A stretch of 64,000 bases of DNA, taken from contig NZ_JAJUWY010000004.1 in the NCBI RefSeq assembly GCF_021390425.1, positions 146,623-210,622 of the forward strand, in the 5' to 3' direction. Under the pieces are notes generated by a model that saw only the letters and a program-made list of their open reading frames with translations, searched no databases and was not told the DNA's origin. Of the stretch, positions 1 to 12,568 are shown piece after piece. Position 1 is the stretch's first letter. Each line of letters starts with the position of its first letter. This DNA is from Lysobacter sp. GX 14042. Lineage in GTDB: Bacteria > Pseudomonadota > Gammaproteobacteria > Xanthomonadales > Xanthomonadaceae. Both the position numbers and the translations under genes were made by a program.

Positions 1-2375
<2,375 letters not shown>

Positions 2376-2381
2376 CGGCGC

Positions 2382-3530
2382 TCACGCCGGTTCGTCGTCG
2401 AGCAACGGAAGCTCGACGACGAACTCGGCGCCCTTGCCCGGCTCGCCGGTGCTGAAGGCACTCACCGAGCCACCGTGCAGCTCGGCCAGCTGGTGGACCA
2501 TGCTCAGCCCCACGCCCAGGCCGCCGTAATGGCGATCGCTGCTGCTCGAACTCTGGGTGAACAGCTTGAACACGTGTTCCTGTTCGGCGGCCGGAATACC
2601 CGGGCCGTTGTCGGACACGCACAGCTGGGCGACACCGTCGCGGGCATTCAGGAGCAGTTTCATCCGGCCGCCTTCCGGGGTGAACTTGGCCGCGTTGCCG
2701 AGCAGGTTGTTGAGCACCTGGACCAGCCGGACCTTGTCGCCGTCGACCCTCACCGGCCCATCCGGCACGTCCACCTGCAGTACGTGCCGGCGTGCCTGGA
2801 TGGCCGGCGTGACGGTCTCCACCGCATCCGACACCACCTCGCGCAGGTCCAGCGGCTCCCGCCGCAGGTGGACCTTGCCGCTGACGATCCGCCCCACGTC
2901 CAGCAGGTCGTCGACCAGCCGTGACAGGTGGCCGACCTGGCGATCGAGGATGTCCCGGGTCGCCCGCAGCGGAGCCGACAGCTCCTGCATGCCCATGATC
3001 TGCACCGCGTTGGCGATCGGCGCCAGAGGGTTGCGCAACTCGTGGCCCAGCACAGCCAGGAACTGGTGGAGGTGGCGCTCCTGGCTCTCCAGCTTGCTGA
3101 CCCGCCGGTGCGCAGTCATGTCGCGGGTGACCTTGCCGAAGCCGTAATGCCGCCCCTGCCCATCGAACAGCGCGGTGATCACCACGCTGGCCCAGAACCG
3201 GCTGCCGTCCTTGCGCAGGCGCCAGCCTTCGTCCTCGAAACGGCCGTCGCGCAAGGCCATTTCCAGTTCCTGGGCGGGCCAGCCGCGGTCCACGTCCTCG
3301 GGGGTATAGAAGACCGAGAAGTGCCGGCCGATGATTTCCCCGGCGAGGTAGCCCTTGGTCAGCTGCGCGCCCAGGTTCCAGCTGGTGATGTGCCCCCGGG
3401 CGTCCAGCAGCAGGATCGCGTAGTCGCGGACGGACTCCACCAGCAGGCGGAAGTCCGCGTCGGCGATGGTGGCCGGCAGCGCCGCGGCCGCGGCATCCAT
3501 CCCGGACCCTGGAATCTCGGAAACGCTCAA
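2382..3530 (-). CDS. PAS-domain sensor histidine kinase
   Basis: A cytoplasmic hybrid-free histidine kinase of 382 aa with no transmembrane segment. A PAS/PAC sensor region covers about residues 25-140, including the DGSRFW...GFGKVTRDMT signature of light- or redox-type PAS folds. The dimerisation and phosphoacceptor H-box is FLAVLGHELRNPLAPI, with His163. The HATPase_c domain shows the N box (NNLLGNAAKF), the G1 box (SDNGPGIP) and a G2 box near YGGLGVGLS. No response-regulator gene is adjacent, so the partner is unknown. It is convergent with gcvP. The start is the first ATG; upstream codons lack signal or domain content. Confidence 0.9.
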   Translation of the reverse strand: MSVSEIPGSGMDAAAAALPATIADADFRLLVESVRDYAILLLDARGHITSWNLGAQLTKGYLAGEIIGRHFSVFYTPEDVDRGWPAQELEMALRDGRFEDEGWRLRKDGSRFWASVVITALFDGQGRHYGFGKVTRDMTAHRRVSKLESQERHLHQFLAVLGHELRNPLAPIANAVQIMGMQELSAPLRATRDILDRQVGHLSRLVDDLLDVGRIVSGKVHLRREPLDLREVVSDAVETVTPAIQARRHVLQVDVPDGPVRVDGDKVRLVQVLNNLLGNAAKFTPEGGRMKLLLNARDGVAQLCVSDNGPGIPAAEQEHVFKLFTQSSSSSDRHYGGLGVGLSMVHQLAELHGGSVSAFSTGEPGKGAEFVVELPLLDDEPA

Positions 3531-3636
3531 GGTTCACCCGGCATGGCATTCATGACCGGCCAAGCTAACCCACGCGCGTATCCACGCCAAGTGGCCGGCC
3601 CGGTACCGCCTGAACAGGTCACGCGGCCGACCGGCC

Positions 3637-5007
3637 CTACCCGTGACCGACCGTCGCGGACGTGCGGCCGCAGGGCGCCAGTTCCCTCTCCAGCCGCCGG
3701 TAATACGGCAACAGCGCCGCTGCGCGCGCGACCACGAACACGATGAAGGCGGCCCAGAGCCCGTGGTTGCCGAAAAACGTCGCCAGCGGCCACGCGGACA
3801 GCAGGAACACGGCCAGCGACAGCAGGCCGGCGTTGCGCATCTCGCGGGTCCGGGTGGCACCGATGAACACGCCGTCGAGCTGGAATGCCGCCACCGAGAG
3901 CAGCACGTACAGCCCGGTCCATGGCAGGTAGGTGACCGCGGTGGCCCTGACCTGTTCCAGCGAGGTCAGCGCGCCGACCACCGGCGCGCCCAGCAGCCAG
4001 ATACCCACGGCCAGCACCGCGGCAGTAACCAGTGCCAGCTCGCTGGACAGGCGCACCACGCGGCGGAACCGCGCCGGATCGCGCGCGCCTGCCGCGCCAC
4101 CGACCAGTGCTTCGGCGACGAAGGCGAAGCCGTCCAGGAAGAACGCGCTGAACGACACCAGCTGCAACAGGATGTGGTTGGCCGCCAGGGTCACGTCGCC
4201 GAAGCGGGCGCCCTGGTTGGCGAACCAGCCAAAGCCCAGCAGCAGGCACAAGGTGCGCACCATGATGTCGCCATTGGCCGAGAGCGTGCGGCGCAGCCGG
4301 GTGCGATCAGCGATGCGCGCCCAAGGGAGGAATGCGCCGGCATCGGAATGCCGCGCCCGCAGCGTCCGCCACAGCACCACCGCCGCGACCAGGCAGGTGG
4401 CCCATTCGGCGATCGCCGTGCCCAGCCCGATGCCGCGGGCACCCATCCCCAGCGACCCGGCCAGCCAGATGTCCAGTCCGGCGTTGAGGCCGTTGAGCAG
4501 CAACTGCACCAGCAGCAGCGCGCGGCTGTGGCCCAGCCCGATCAACGCGCCACTGAAGGCGTACAGCGCCAGCGCCGCCGGGGCACCCCAGATGCGCGCG
4601 GCGAAGTACGCCTTCCCGACCGACTCCACGGGCGCGCTGGCGTCCATGAGCCCGAAATACGCCTGCACCAGCGGCCACTGCAGCAGCAACAGCCCCAGCC
4701 CCAGCGCCACCCCCAGCAACACCGAACGGGCCAGCGTCGCCCGCACCTCGGCCTCGTCGCCGGCGCCCGCCGCCTGCGCGGTGAAGCCGGTGGTGGCCAT
4801 GCGCAGGAAGCCGAAGCTCCAGTAGATGAAGTTGAACAGCAGCGCGCCCAGCGCCAGCGCCCCCAGGTCCACCGCGCTGCCGAAGTGGCCGATGACCGCG
4901 GTGTCCACCAGTCCCAGCGAGGGCACGGCGGCATTGGCGATGATGATCGGCCAGGCCTGCCGGGCGAGGGAGGCGCGGGTGGGCACCGGGGCGTGAGCGG
5001 CGGTCAT
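3637..5007 (-). CDS. dinF: MATE-family efflux transporter, DinF type
   Basis: An inner-membrane multidrug and toxin extrusion protein (456 aa, about 12 hydrophobic segments). It probably exports organic cations or oxidised compounds by Na+ or H+ antiport. The N-terminus has the DinF-like signature IIIANAAVPSLGLVDTAVIG, followed by LRMATTGFTAQAAGAGDEAE. The ATG at 5007 was chosen because it immediately precedes the conserved start; the frame stays open upstream but encodes Arg/Pro-rich sequence. A diguanylate cyclase gene lies 55 bases upstream on the same strand. The substrate cannot be inferred. Confidence 0.9.
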   Translation of the reverse strand: MTAAHAPVPTRASLARQAWPIIIANAAVPSLGLVDTAVIGHFGSAVDLGALALGALLFNFIYWSFGFLRMATTGFTAQAAGAGDEAEVRATLARSVLLGVALGLGLLLLQWPLVQAYFGLMDASAPVESVGKAYFAARIWGAPAALALYAFSGALIGLGHSRALLLVQLLLNGLNAGLDIWLAGSLGMGARGIGLGTAIAEWATCLVAAVVLWRTLRARHSDAGAFLPWARIADRTRLRRTLSANGDIMVRTLCLLLGFGWFANQGARFGDVTLAANHILLQLVSFSAFFLDGFAFVAEALVGGAAGARDPARFRRVVRLSSELALVTAAVLAVGIWLLGAPVVGALTSLEQVRATAVTYLPWTGLYVLLSVAAFQLDGVFIGATRTREMRNAGLLSLAVFLLSAWPLATFFGNHGLWAAFIVFVVARAAALLPYYRRLERELAPCGRTSATVGHG

Positions 5008-5062
5008 GGCCCGGCATGATGCCGTGCCGGCGGGCGGCGGCGCCTGTGCCGGTCGGCCCGGC

Positions 5063-6160
5063 TCAGGCCGCGTCGCGGATCGCCGCCGCGGCGCCCTCGC
5101 CCACCCGGTTGCGGCCGCCGCGCTTGGCCTCGTACAGCGATGCATCCGCGGCGATCATCCAGCGCCGCAGGGTGGTCGCCTCCGGCCCCGCGGCGGCCAC
5201 GCCGAGGCTCACCGTGCAGCGCAGGCCCGGGGCGCCCGGCACCTCCAGGCTCTCGACTCCGCACCTGACCCGGTCGGCCAGCCGGATCGCTTCGGCCTCG
5301 CCCGCGGGCAGGACAATGGCGAACTCGTCGCCGCCATTGCGGCCGACCGGGTGGTCCCCGGCGCAACTGCGCAGGACGGCTGCCAGTCCGCGCAGCACGT
5401 CGTCGCCGGCGGCGTGGCCGTACTCGTCGTTGATCCGCTTGAAGTCATCCACGTCCACCACCACCAGGCTCGCTGGCGCCCCCCGCTCGTGCCAGTCATG
5501 CAGCAGGCGCTGCGCATCCTCCTCCCACTGGCGGCGGTTGCTCAGCCCGGTCAGCGGATCGGTGCTGCTCAGCTCGTCGAGCCGGATGTTCTGCCGGTGG
5601 ACCCGGCGCACCAGGTAATAGGAGTGCAGGCTGACCACGATGGTGTGGATCAGCAGGATCGGCATGCAGGCGATGATCACCGCCATGTCGGTGCGTGGCT
5701 GGAACGCGAAGCCGCCCAGCACCGCCCCCAGCAGCACCGCCCCGAGCATCCAGGGCATGGAGCGCCGCCACAGCCCGCGTATGCCGGTGTTGATCTTGTC
5801 GACCGTCGCCAGGGTCAACAGCAGGGCGCCGGGCAGCAGGTTGAAGTGCATCAGCGACACCCACAGCCCGGCGATCGCCGAGTCGACCACCAGGTTGTGC
5901 TTCTCGGTGGCATACGGATCGGCGCTGGTGCGCGAACGCAGCAGGGCCAGGTGCGGCCACAGGAGCGAGCTCAGCACCAGCAGCGCCCACAGCGGCCAGC
6001 CTGCCGCCTGCTGCTGGAGCACGACCCCGACGGGCAGGCCCGACAGTCCCATGCCCAGGATCCGCAACGGGTAGACCCGGCGCGGAAATGCCAGCCGGTG
6101 CCGCGCGCGCGCGGACACGCCCGGACGGCCCGGATCGCCCGAACCTGCTTGCTGTCGCAC
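5063..6160 (-). CDS. MASE2-domain diguanylate cyclase
   Basis: Predicted to make cyclic di-GMP from two GTP at the inner membrane (365 aa). The N-terminal half (about residues 25-185) is a MASE2 membrane sensor as in E. coli AdrA/DgcC, beginning RRVYPLRILG and containing several hydrophobic helices. The GGDEF domain begins at DPLTGLSNRRQW, carries FKRINDEYGH, and has an intact GGDEF at residues 276-280. The RxxD inhibitory I-site expected just upstream is not seen: the sequence there is RSCAGDHPVGRN. Product inhibition may therefore be absent. Confidence 0.9.
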   Translation of the reverse strand: MRQQAGSGDPGRPGVSARARHRLAFPRRVYPLRILGMGLSGLPVGVVLQQQAAGWPLWALLVLSSLLWPHLALLRSRTSADPYATEKHNLVVDSAIAGLWVSLMHFNLLPGALLLTLATVDKINTGIRGLWRRSMPWMLGAVLLGAVLGGFAFQPRTDMAVIIACMPILLIHTIVVSLHSYYLVRRVHRQNIRLDELSSTDPLTGLSNRRQWEEDAQRLLHDWHERGAPASLVVVDVDDFKRINDEYGHAAGDDVLRGLAAVLRSCAGDHPVGRNGGDEFAIVLPAGEAEAIRLADRVRCGVESLEVPGAPGLRCTVSLGVAAAGPEATTLRRWMIAADASLYEAKRGGRNRVGEGAAAAIRDAA

Positions 6161-6289
6161 GTCTCCTCCCCCACCCCGGGAACGAATGCCAGTGCAAACG
6201 CGGGAAGCGGGGGAAAGCGGACGCCACAGGCAAGCGCATCCGCCGGACCGGGTCGCGACCGGCCGCGCACACCGCGGCCGGAACAGGCA

Positions 6290-6454
6290 TCAGCCTCCGG
6301 CGAGGCCGCCACCCATGCGGCCGGGGAGCGCCTCGTCGTCTTCGACCGCCTCGGGGTCGTCCAGATCGCCGACCTCGCGGTCCATGCCGGCCTTGGGGTC
6401 GGGCGGGGTGGTCGGGGCTTCCGGCGGGTTCTTCCGGTCCTGATGGTTGGCCAT
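6290..6454 (-). CDS. Small acidic hypothetical protein (54 aa)
   Basis: A short gene reading MANHQDRKNPPEAPTTPPDP and onwards, Pro/Asp/Glu-rich, ending in a glycine-rich tail. A strong ribosome binding site (GGAGG, 8 bases before the ATG at 6454) supports it and favours this start over the in-frame ATG at 6460. It resembles small hydrophilic stress-type proteins of this family, but I recognise no domain. It lies between the diguanylate cyclase gene and the SDR gene, on the same strand as both. Confidence 0.6.
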   Translation of the reverse strand: MANHQDRKNPPEAPTTPPDPKAGMDREVGDLDDPEAVEDDEALPGRMGGGLAGG

Positions 6455-6510
6455 GCGCATGTCCTCCAGTGGGAAGCACGACGGTAGGGCGCCGGGGGTG
6501 AACGCCCGGC

Positions 6511-7464
6511 CTAGTCGCCCTGCCGCTCGCGCAGCTCATCCTCCCGCTCCATCCGTTCCCGCACCCCGCCTTCCACCCCGCGCCCCGATTCCATCGCCAC
6601 GAACAGCGTGCCATCGGTCGACGGCGCCGGCAGCGCATCCTCCATCTGCGACCTGTCCGCCAGATCCGCAGACATCCGCTCCGACAGGTCCGGGGCGAGC
6701 TTGTGGGTTCCATACGAGGCCTTGGCCTTCCAGCCGACCGCCAGCTCTTCCTTCGGGTCCAGTGCGATGTCGATGATCGCGTCCACCACCTCCTGCGGGT
6801 CGTCCATCGCCGCCATCCGCGGCGCGCGGCCGGTGAAGTTGGCGGCGTGCTCCCACCACGGCGTGTCGACCGCCCAGGGCATGACGGTGGCGACCTTGAT
6901 GCGTTCCTGGCCATCCAGCCGCAGTTCCTCGTTGAGCACCCGGCCCAGGCTCAGCACGCCGGCCTTGGATGCCGAATAGGAGCCCTGGTAGGCCATCGGC
7001 ACCTCGCTGTCGATCGAGCCGATGTTCACCAGGGTGCCCTCGCCCTGGGCGCGGAACCGGCGCACGGCAAAGTAGCTGCCGTAGACCACGCCCTTGAGGT
7101 TCACGTCGACCACCCGGGCGTGGTGGCCTGGCGGGATGTCCCAGAACCGGCCCAGGGCGCCGATGCCGGCATTGTTGATCCACACATCGATCCGCCCCGT
7201 GGGGGCGAGCGCGGCCTCGGCGAGTGCCTCCATGTCCCTGACCTGGGTGACATCGCCGGGGACCACGATCGCGGCCCCGCCGGCGGCCCGGGCCTGGTCG
7301 GCGATTTCGCCGAGCAGCGCCTCGCGGCGCGCGAGCAGGACGACATTGGCGCCGCGCGCGGCGAGCTTCAGGGCGACGCCGCGCCCGAGCCCGCTGGACG
7401 CGCCGGTGATGACGAAGGTCCTGCCCCGCAGGCTTGCGGCGTCGGGATCGCGTGCCATGGCCAT
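6511..7464 (-). CDS. SDR-family NAD(P)-dependent oxidoreductase
   Basis: A short-chain dehydrogenase/reductase of 317 aa. The dinucleotide-binding motif TGASSGLGRG is at the N-terminus, followed by the NNAG motif (INNAGIGALG), the catalytic Ser in NIGSIDSE and the YSASK active-site pair. The C-terminal extension beyond the SDR core (about residues 250-317) is rich in charged residues. The start at 7464 has GGGAG six bases upstream; the ATG at 7458 is also in frame. The substrate is not predictable from sequence. Confidence 0.9.
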   Translation of the reverse strand: MAMARDPDAASLRGRTFVITGASSGLGRGVALKLAARGANVVLLARREALLGEIADQARAAGGAAIVVPGDVTQVRDMEALAEAALAPTGRIDVWINNAGIGALGRFWDIPPGHHARVVDVNLKGVVYGSYFAVRRFRAQGEGTLVNIGSIDSEVPMAYQGSYSASKAGVLSLGRVLNEELRLDGQERIKVATVMPWAVDTPWWEHAANFTGRAPRMAAMDDPQEVVDAIIDIALDPKEELAVGWKAKASYGTHKLAPDLSERMSADLADRSQMEDALPAPSTDGTLFVAMESGRGVEGGVRERMEREDELRERQGD

Positions 7465-7566
7465 GGGAAACTCCCTTAAATCACGGAGTTTCCCGGCCCG
7501 GGCGTCGGACGGACGTGAACCCGGATGTTCCGCGCGCACCCGGGCGCGCTGCGCCTGCCCCGGGAA

Positions 7567-8985
<1,419 letters not shown>

Positions 8986-9061
8986 CTAGGGTCCGCCCCA
9001 ATGGCGGCCACGCGCGCGGTGCTGCAAAGCTCGGGGCGTCCGATTGAAAGGCCGAGGCGCC

Positions 9062-10687
9062 ATGAACCCGATCACCGCCCCGTCTGTACTGCAGGCCCGG
9101 CTGGCGCCACTCGCCCCGCCGCCTCCGTTGCCCGATCGCCCGCAGGCTCCTGGGGGGAGCGCCACCCCGTACCGGCCCGAACCGTCCTGGCACCCGCAGG
9201 TCGCCCCGGCAAGCTGCGGGCCGGCGCCGGCCATGCCCTACGACGCGACCGACTTCTCCGGACATGTCTCCGGCACCCGCGGCCGCGAGATCGACGTCGA
9301 CCTGATGCGCATGTCCACCACCGTCTACGGGGACGCGGACGTCGATCTGTGTGGCTGGACCGCGCTGGACGACACCCAGCTGCAGGCCGCCGGCATGGAC
9401 CCGGGCCGGCTGGACGTGCCCGGGAGCCAGTTCAAGGCCGAGGTCTTCACCGACGGCCAGGGCAACTACGTGCTGGCCTACCGCGGCACGGCCGACGGCG
9501 CGGCGGACTGGATGACCAACTTCAGCCAGGGCGCCGGCCAGTACACCGACGAGTTCGACCGCCTGGCCCCCCAGGCCGCGCAGGAGTTCGCCCAGGCTTT
9601 CGGCGAGAGGGGCGTGGATGCCCAAGGCAATCCCGCCTGGACCAATCTGGCGCTGACCGGGCACTCGCAGGGCGGCGGGCTGGCGACGGTGGCCTCGGCG
9701 GTGACCGGCATCCCCGCGGTGACCTTCGACCCCTCCGGCGTGCATGACCGCACCTTCGAGCGCCTCGGCCTGGACGGCGAACAGTTCCGCAGCCAGGCGG
9801 AAGACGGCCAGGTACGCCGCTACTCGATGCACGAGGATGCGCTGACCCAAGTCCAGGAAGGCTGGATCACCGCACCGCTTGCCCCCGACGCCATCGGCCA
9901 CCAGGTCATCGTCAAGCCCGAGGGCGAGCTGGCCGACCGGGTGATCGAATACGGGCTGGAACACGCCGGCGTGGATCCCGGCACCGCCGACCGCGTCAAC
10001 GACGCCCTGGAGGGCCTCTCGCAACTGCCCGGCCCCCTCGGCGGCCTGGCCAGCGGCATCCAGTACCTGGGCCGGGCGGCCAGCAGCCACGAGCAGCAGG
10101 TCCTGATCGACACCATGCTGCAGCAGCAGCCGTGGCAGGACGGCTACCAGAACCCCGCCAGCATCGAGCGCACGCTGATGTCGCCGCTCAACAGCCGCGA
10201 GGTCGAGAGCCGGGTGACCGAGGAGGTCGCGCAGGGCGTGGACGAGTTCCGCGGCCACGTCGAACGGCACCAGGAAGGCCGGACCGAAGCCGAGGCACTG
10301 GCCGCCGACGGCCGTGACGTGCAGGCCCAGTGGTACCGGGGCGGATCGGATGTACGGTTCGGCCTGGACGCGGCGGGTGAGTTCGTCGACACCGCCACCG
10401 ACATAGCCGGCGCCACCATTGAAGGCCTGGCCGACAATGCCGCCAACCGCCTCGAGCAGGCCGCCGGCGGCATGAGCCATCCGGTGGACCGTTTCCTCGC
10501 CAATGGCCTGGCGGATGTCACCCGCGCTGGCGGTGAAGTGATCGGCGCCATCCCACGCGGGGTCGGCGACGCTGTCGAAACGGTGGCCGGGGCCGGAGGC
10601 TGGGCGATCCAGAAGGCCAGCGAGGGCCTGGGCGTGGTCGACCAGGCCCTCACCGATGGGTGGAACTGGCTCAAGGACCGGTTCTGA
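9062..10687 (+). CDS. Putative secreted lipase/phospholipase effector with class-3 lipase-like core
   Basis: A 541-aa protein with an alpha/beta-hydrolase nucleophile elbow GHSQGG (Ser202) in a class-3 lipase/DUF2974-like setting: AYRGTADGAADWMTNF precedes it and TFDPSGVH follows. Candidate acid and base are in HEDALTQVQ and AIGHQV. The N-terminal 60 residues are Pro-rich and disordered with no signal peptide. The C-terminal 170 residues are amphipathic and Ala/Gly-rich, ending in NWLKDRF. It is followed after 31 bases by an ankyrin-repeat exported protein, the usual order for a lipase effector and its immunity protein. The effector role is inferred. No XVIPCD (T4SS) signal was seen at the C-terminus. 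Confidence 0.7.
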   Translation: MNPITAPSVLQARLAPLAPPPPLPDRPQAPGGSATPYRPEPSWHPQVAPASCGPAPAMPYDATDFSGHVSGTRGREIDVDLMRMSTTVYGDADVDLCGWTALDDTQLQAAGMDPGRLDVPGSQFKAEVFTDGQGNYVLAYRGTADGAADWMTNFSQGAGQYTDEFDRLAPQAAQEFAQAFGERGVDAQGNPAWTNLALTGHSQGGGLATVASAVTGIPAVTFDPSGVHDRTFERLGLDGEQFRSQAEDGQVRRYSMHEDALTQVQEGWITAPLAPDAIGHQVIVKPEGELADRVIEYGLEHAGVDPGTADRVNDALEGLSQLPGPLGGLASGIQYLGRAASSHEQQVLIDTMLQQQPWQDGYQNPASIERTLMSPLNSREVESRVTEEVAQGVDEFRGHVERHQEGRTEAEALAADGRDVQAQWYRGGSDVRFGLDAAGEFVDTATDIAGATIEGLADNAANRLEQAAGGMSHPVDRFLANGLADVTRAGGEVIGAIPRGVGDAVETVAGAGGWAIQKASEGLGVVDQALTDGWNWLKDRF

Positions 10688-10718
10688 AAGAACCACGCCC
10701 GAGCGCTAGTATCCCGGC

Positions 10719-11453
10719 ATGCCCTGCCGCCAGCCCGCGACGCTGACCCTGCTGCTGGCGGTACTCATGTCCACCAGCGCCTGCAGCGGAGAACCCATGG
10801 ACCTACCGTTTGACGATGCCGAGGCCGCCGGACTGGCCAGTGCGGCCCGGCATGGCAACGCCTACGCCGTGCGCACCCAGGTGCAGGATGGCGCCGACCC
10901 GGACGCGCGCGGCGAGGACGGCATCAACCTGCTGCAGTTCGCGATCCTGTCCGGCAGCCGCTCCGGCTTCGAGGCCCTGCTGGACAGTGGCGCCGACCCG
11001 GAGGCGGAAGGCTTCAACGGCACCACCGCCCTGCACACCGCGGCGCTGGCGGACGATCCCTCCTATCTGGAGCTGATGCTCGGGCAAGGCGCCGATCCCG
11101 ACGCGCGTAACCGCCGCAACGGCGAGACCCCGCTGGCGGTGGCGGTGTCGCCGCGCACCAGCAGGCAGTTCGCCCTGTTGCTGGACGCCGGCGCCGACCC
11201 CAACGCCACCGATTCGCAGGGCTACACCCCGCTGCACCGCGCGGCGATGATCAATGCCGGCGCCCATGTGCTCGCGCTGCTCGAGGCCGGCGCCGCTGCG
11301 CACGCGCCGGGCGGACAGGAGGCCACCTTCCAGGCCTACTTCTTCCGCACGCCGGAAGGCTCGCTGTCGCAGCAGGCCAGGGACGAGCGCAAGGCGGTCA
11401 CCGCCTGGCTGCGCGCCCACGATGTCCCGCTGGAGGCGGGAGTCGGCCCATGA
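10719..11453 (+). CDS. Exported ankyrin-repeat protein, probable immunity partner of the upstream lipase
   Basis: The N-terminus has a hydrophobic signal segment (LTLLLAVLMSTSAC) ending at Cys22. The lipobox is imperfect (Thr at -3), so it may be lipidated or simply secreted. At least four ankyrin repeats follow, each recognisable by G-A-D-P-(D/E/N)-A and T-(P/A)-L-(H/A)-x-A. The product is 244 aa and probably periplasmic. Ankyrin-repeat lipoproteins are common cognate immunity proteins of T6SS phospholipases, and the gene follows the lipase by 31 bases on the same strand, so an immunity role is the best guess. Other scaffold roles are possible. Confidence 0.75.
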   Translation: MPCRQPATLTLLLAVLMSTSACSGEPMDLPFDDAEAAGLASAARHGNAYAVRTQVQDGADPDARGEDGINLLQFAILSGSRSGFEALLDSGADPEAEGFNGTTALHTAALADDPSYLELMLGQGADPDARNRRNGETPLAVAVSPRTSRQFALLLDAGADPNATDSQGYTPLHRAAMINAGAHVLALLEAGAAAHAPGGQEATFQAYFFRTPEGSLSQQARDERKAVTAWLRAHDVPLEAGVGP

Positions 11454-11461
11454 CCGGCTGA

Positions 11462-11496
11462 CGGCCGGGCCCGGTCGGAACCTGCGGCCGGGCCCG
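11462..11496. repeat. GC-rich hairpin between convergent genes
   Basis: The 12-mer CGGCCGGGCCCG occurs at 11462-11473 and 11485-11496. The two copies can also pair (CGGGCCCGG with CCGGGCCCG) to form a 9-bp stem. It lies in the 46-base gap between the ankyrin gene and DUF2065. It could act as a terminator, but no T tract follows. Confidence 0.4.
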
Positions 11497-11499
11497 CGC

Positions 11500-11694
11500 T
11501 CAGCCGGGGCCGCGGACCAGCCACAGGCCGGTCAGCGCGGCGACCAGCACCAGGCCACCGATGCGGCGCAGGCGCTGCTCGTCGAGCCGTACCAGCTGCA
11601 CCATGGCCTGGCGCCAGGCACGCGGGGCGGCGAACAGGAACAGCCCTTCCAGCACCAGCGCCAGGCAGGCGGCCGCCATCAGCTCACCCCACAT
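11500..11694 (-). CDS. DUF2065 family small membrane protein
   Basis: 64 aa with two hydrophobic helices (ACLALVLEGLFLFAAP and GGLVLVAALTGLWLV) joined by a basic segment, the DUF2065/YjeT layout. The family sits between hflC and purA in many gammaproteobacteria; here hflC is 10 bases upstream. The function is unknown, probably linked to the HflKC-FtsH membrane quality-control assembly by position only. Confidence 0.85.
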   Translation of the reverse strand: MWGELMAAACLALVLEGLFLFAAPRAWRQAMVQLVRLDEQRLRRIGGLVLVAALTGLWLVRGPG

Positions 11695-11704
11695 CGACCG
11701 CGGC

Positions 11705-12568
11705 TCAGCTGTCGCTGTCGAGATAGCGCAGGAACTCGTCGTCGCGGTCCAACACGATCACGCCCTTGCCGTCGGCGAACGCCGCGCGGTAGGCCTCCAG
11801 GCTGCGCTGGAAGGCATAGAACGCGGGGTCGCGGTTGGCTGCCTGGGCATAGATCCGGGTCGCCTGGGCATCGCCCTCGCCACGCAGCCGCTGCGCGTCG
11901 CGCTCGGCCTCTGCGATGATCACCTGCTGCTGCCGGTCGGCCTCGGCGCGCACCGTCTGCGCCTCCTCGGCACCCTCGGCGCGCAGGCGGCTGGCGACCT
12001 GGTGGCGCTGGGCGCGCATGCGGCGGTAGACGTCCTGGATGACCTGGCTGTCGGTCGGCAGGTCGATGCGCTTCAGGCGCAGGTCGATGATCCGGATGCC
12101 GATGGTGGCCGCGCCGCGGTTGATGCCTTCCAGCTGCTGCTCGATGATCTCGGAGCGGTCGCCGGAGACGATCTCCTTGAGGGTGCGGGCGTTGATCTCG
12201 TTGCGCAGCGAATCCTTGATGATCGGCGCCAGGCGGTCCACGGCGATCGATTCGTCGCCGCCGGTGGCGCGGTAGAACGCGCGCACGTCCTCGATCATGC
12301 CGACGGTGAAGAAGTCCACCGCGACGTCCTTGCGCTCGGAGGTCAGGTAGCGCTCCGGCTCGGCGTCGAGTACCTGCAGGCGGCGGTCGAAGACCAACGC
12401 GCGCTCGATCAGCGGCCACTTGAAGTGCAGGCCCGGGCCGATCCCGGTGCGGTCGACCCGGCCCAGGTTCAGGACCATGGCCACCTGGCCTTCGCGGACC
12501 ACGTAGGTGCCACCCATCAGCCCGAGGACCAGGGCAACGACGAGTGCAACGAGTACCGGGTACCTCAT
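11705..12568 (-). CDS. hflC: Protease modulator HflC
   Basis: A SPFH/prohibitin-family inner-membrane protein that forms large cages with HflK around the FtsH protease and restrains its action on membrane substrates. The 287 aa comprise one N-terminal transmembrane segment, a SPFH domain (about 20-190) and a long coiled coil (QTVRAEADRQQQVIIAEAER). The start overlaps the stop of hflK by 4 bases, consistent with translational coupling and stoichiometric assembly. Confidence 0.97.
   Translation of the reverse strand: MRYPVLVALVVALVLGLMGGTYVVREGQVAMVLNLGRVDRTGIGPGLHFKWPLIERALVFDRRLQVLDAEPERYLTSERKDVAVDFFTVGMIEDVRAFYRATGGDESIAVDRLAPIIKDSLRNEINARTLKEIVSGDRSEIIEQQLEGINRGAATIGIRIIDLRLKRIDLPTDSQVIQDVYRRMRAQRHQVASRLRAEGAEEAQTVRAEADRQQQVIIAEAERDAQRLRGEGDAQATRIYAQAANRDPAFYAFQRSLEAYRAAFADGKGVIVLDRDDEFLRYLDSDS

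Noticed and set aside
10300..10687. C-terminal XVIPCD type IV secretion signal on the lipase
   Set aside because: The conserved motifs of that domain are not present; the tail is amphipathic Ala/Gly-rich sequence.
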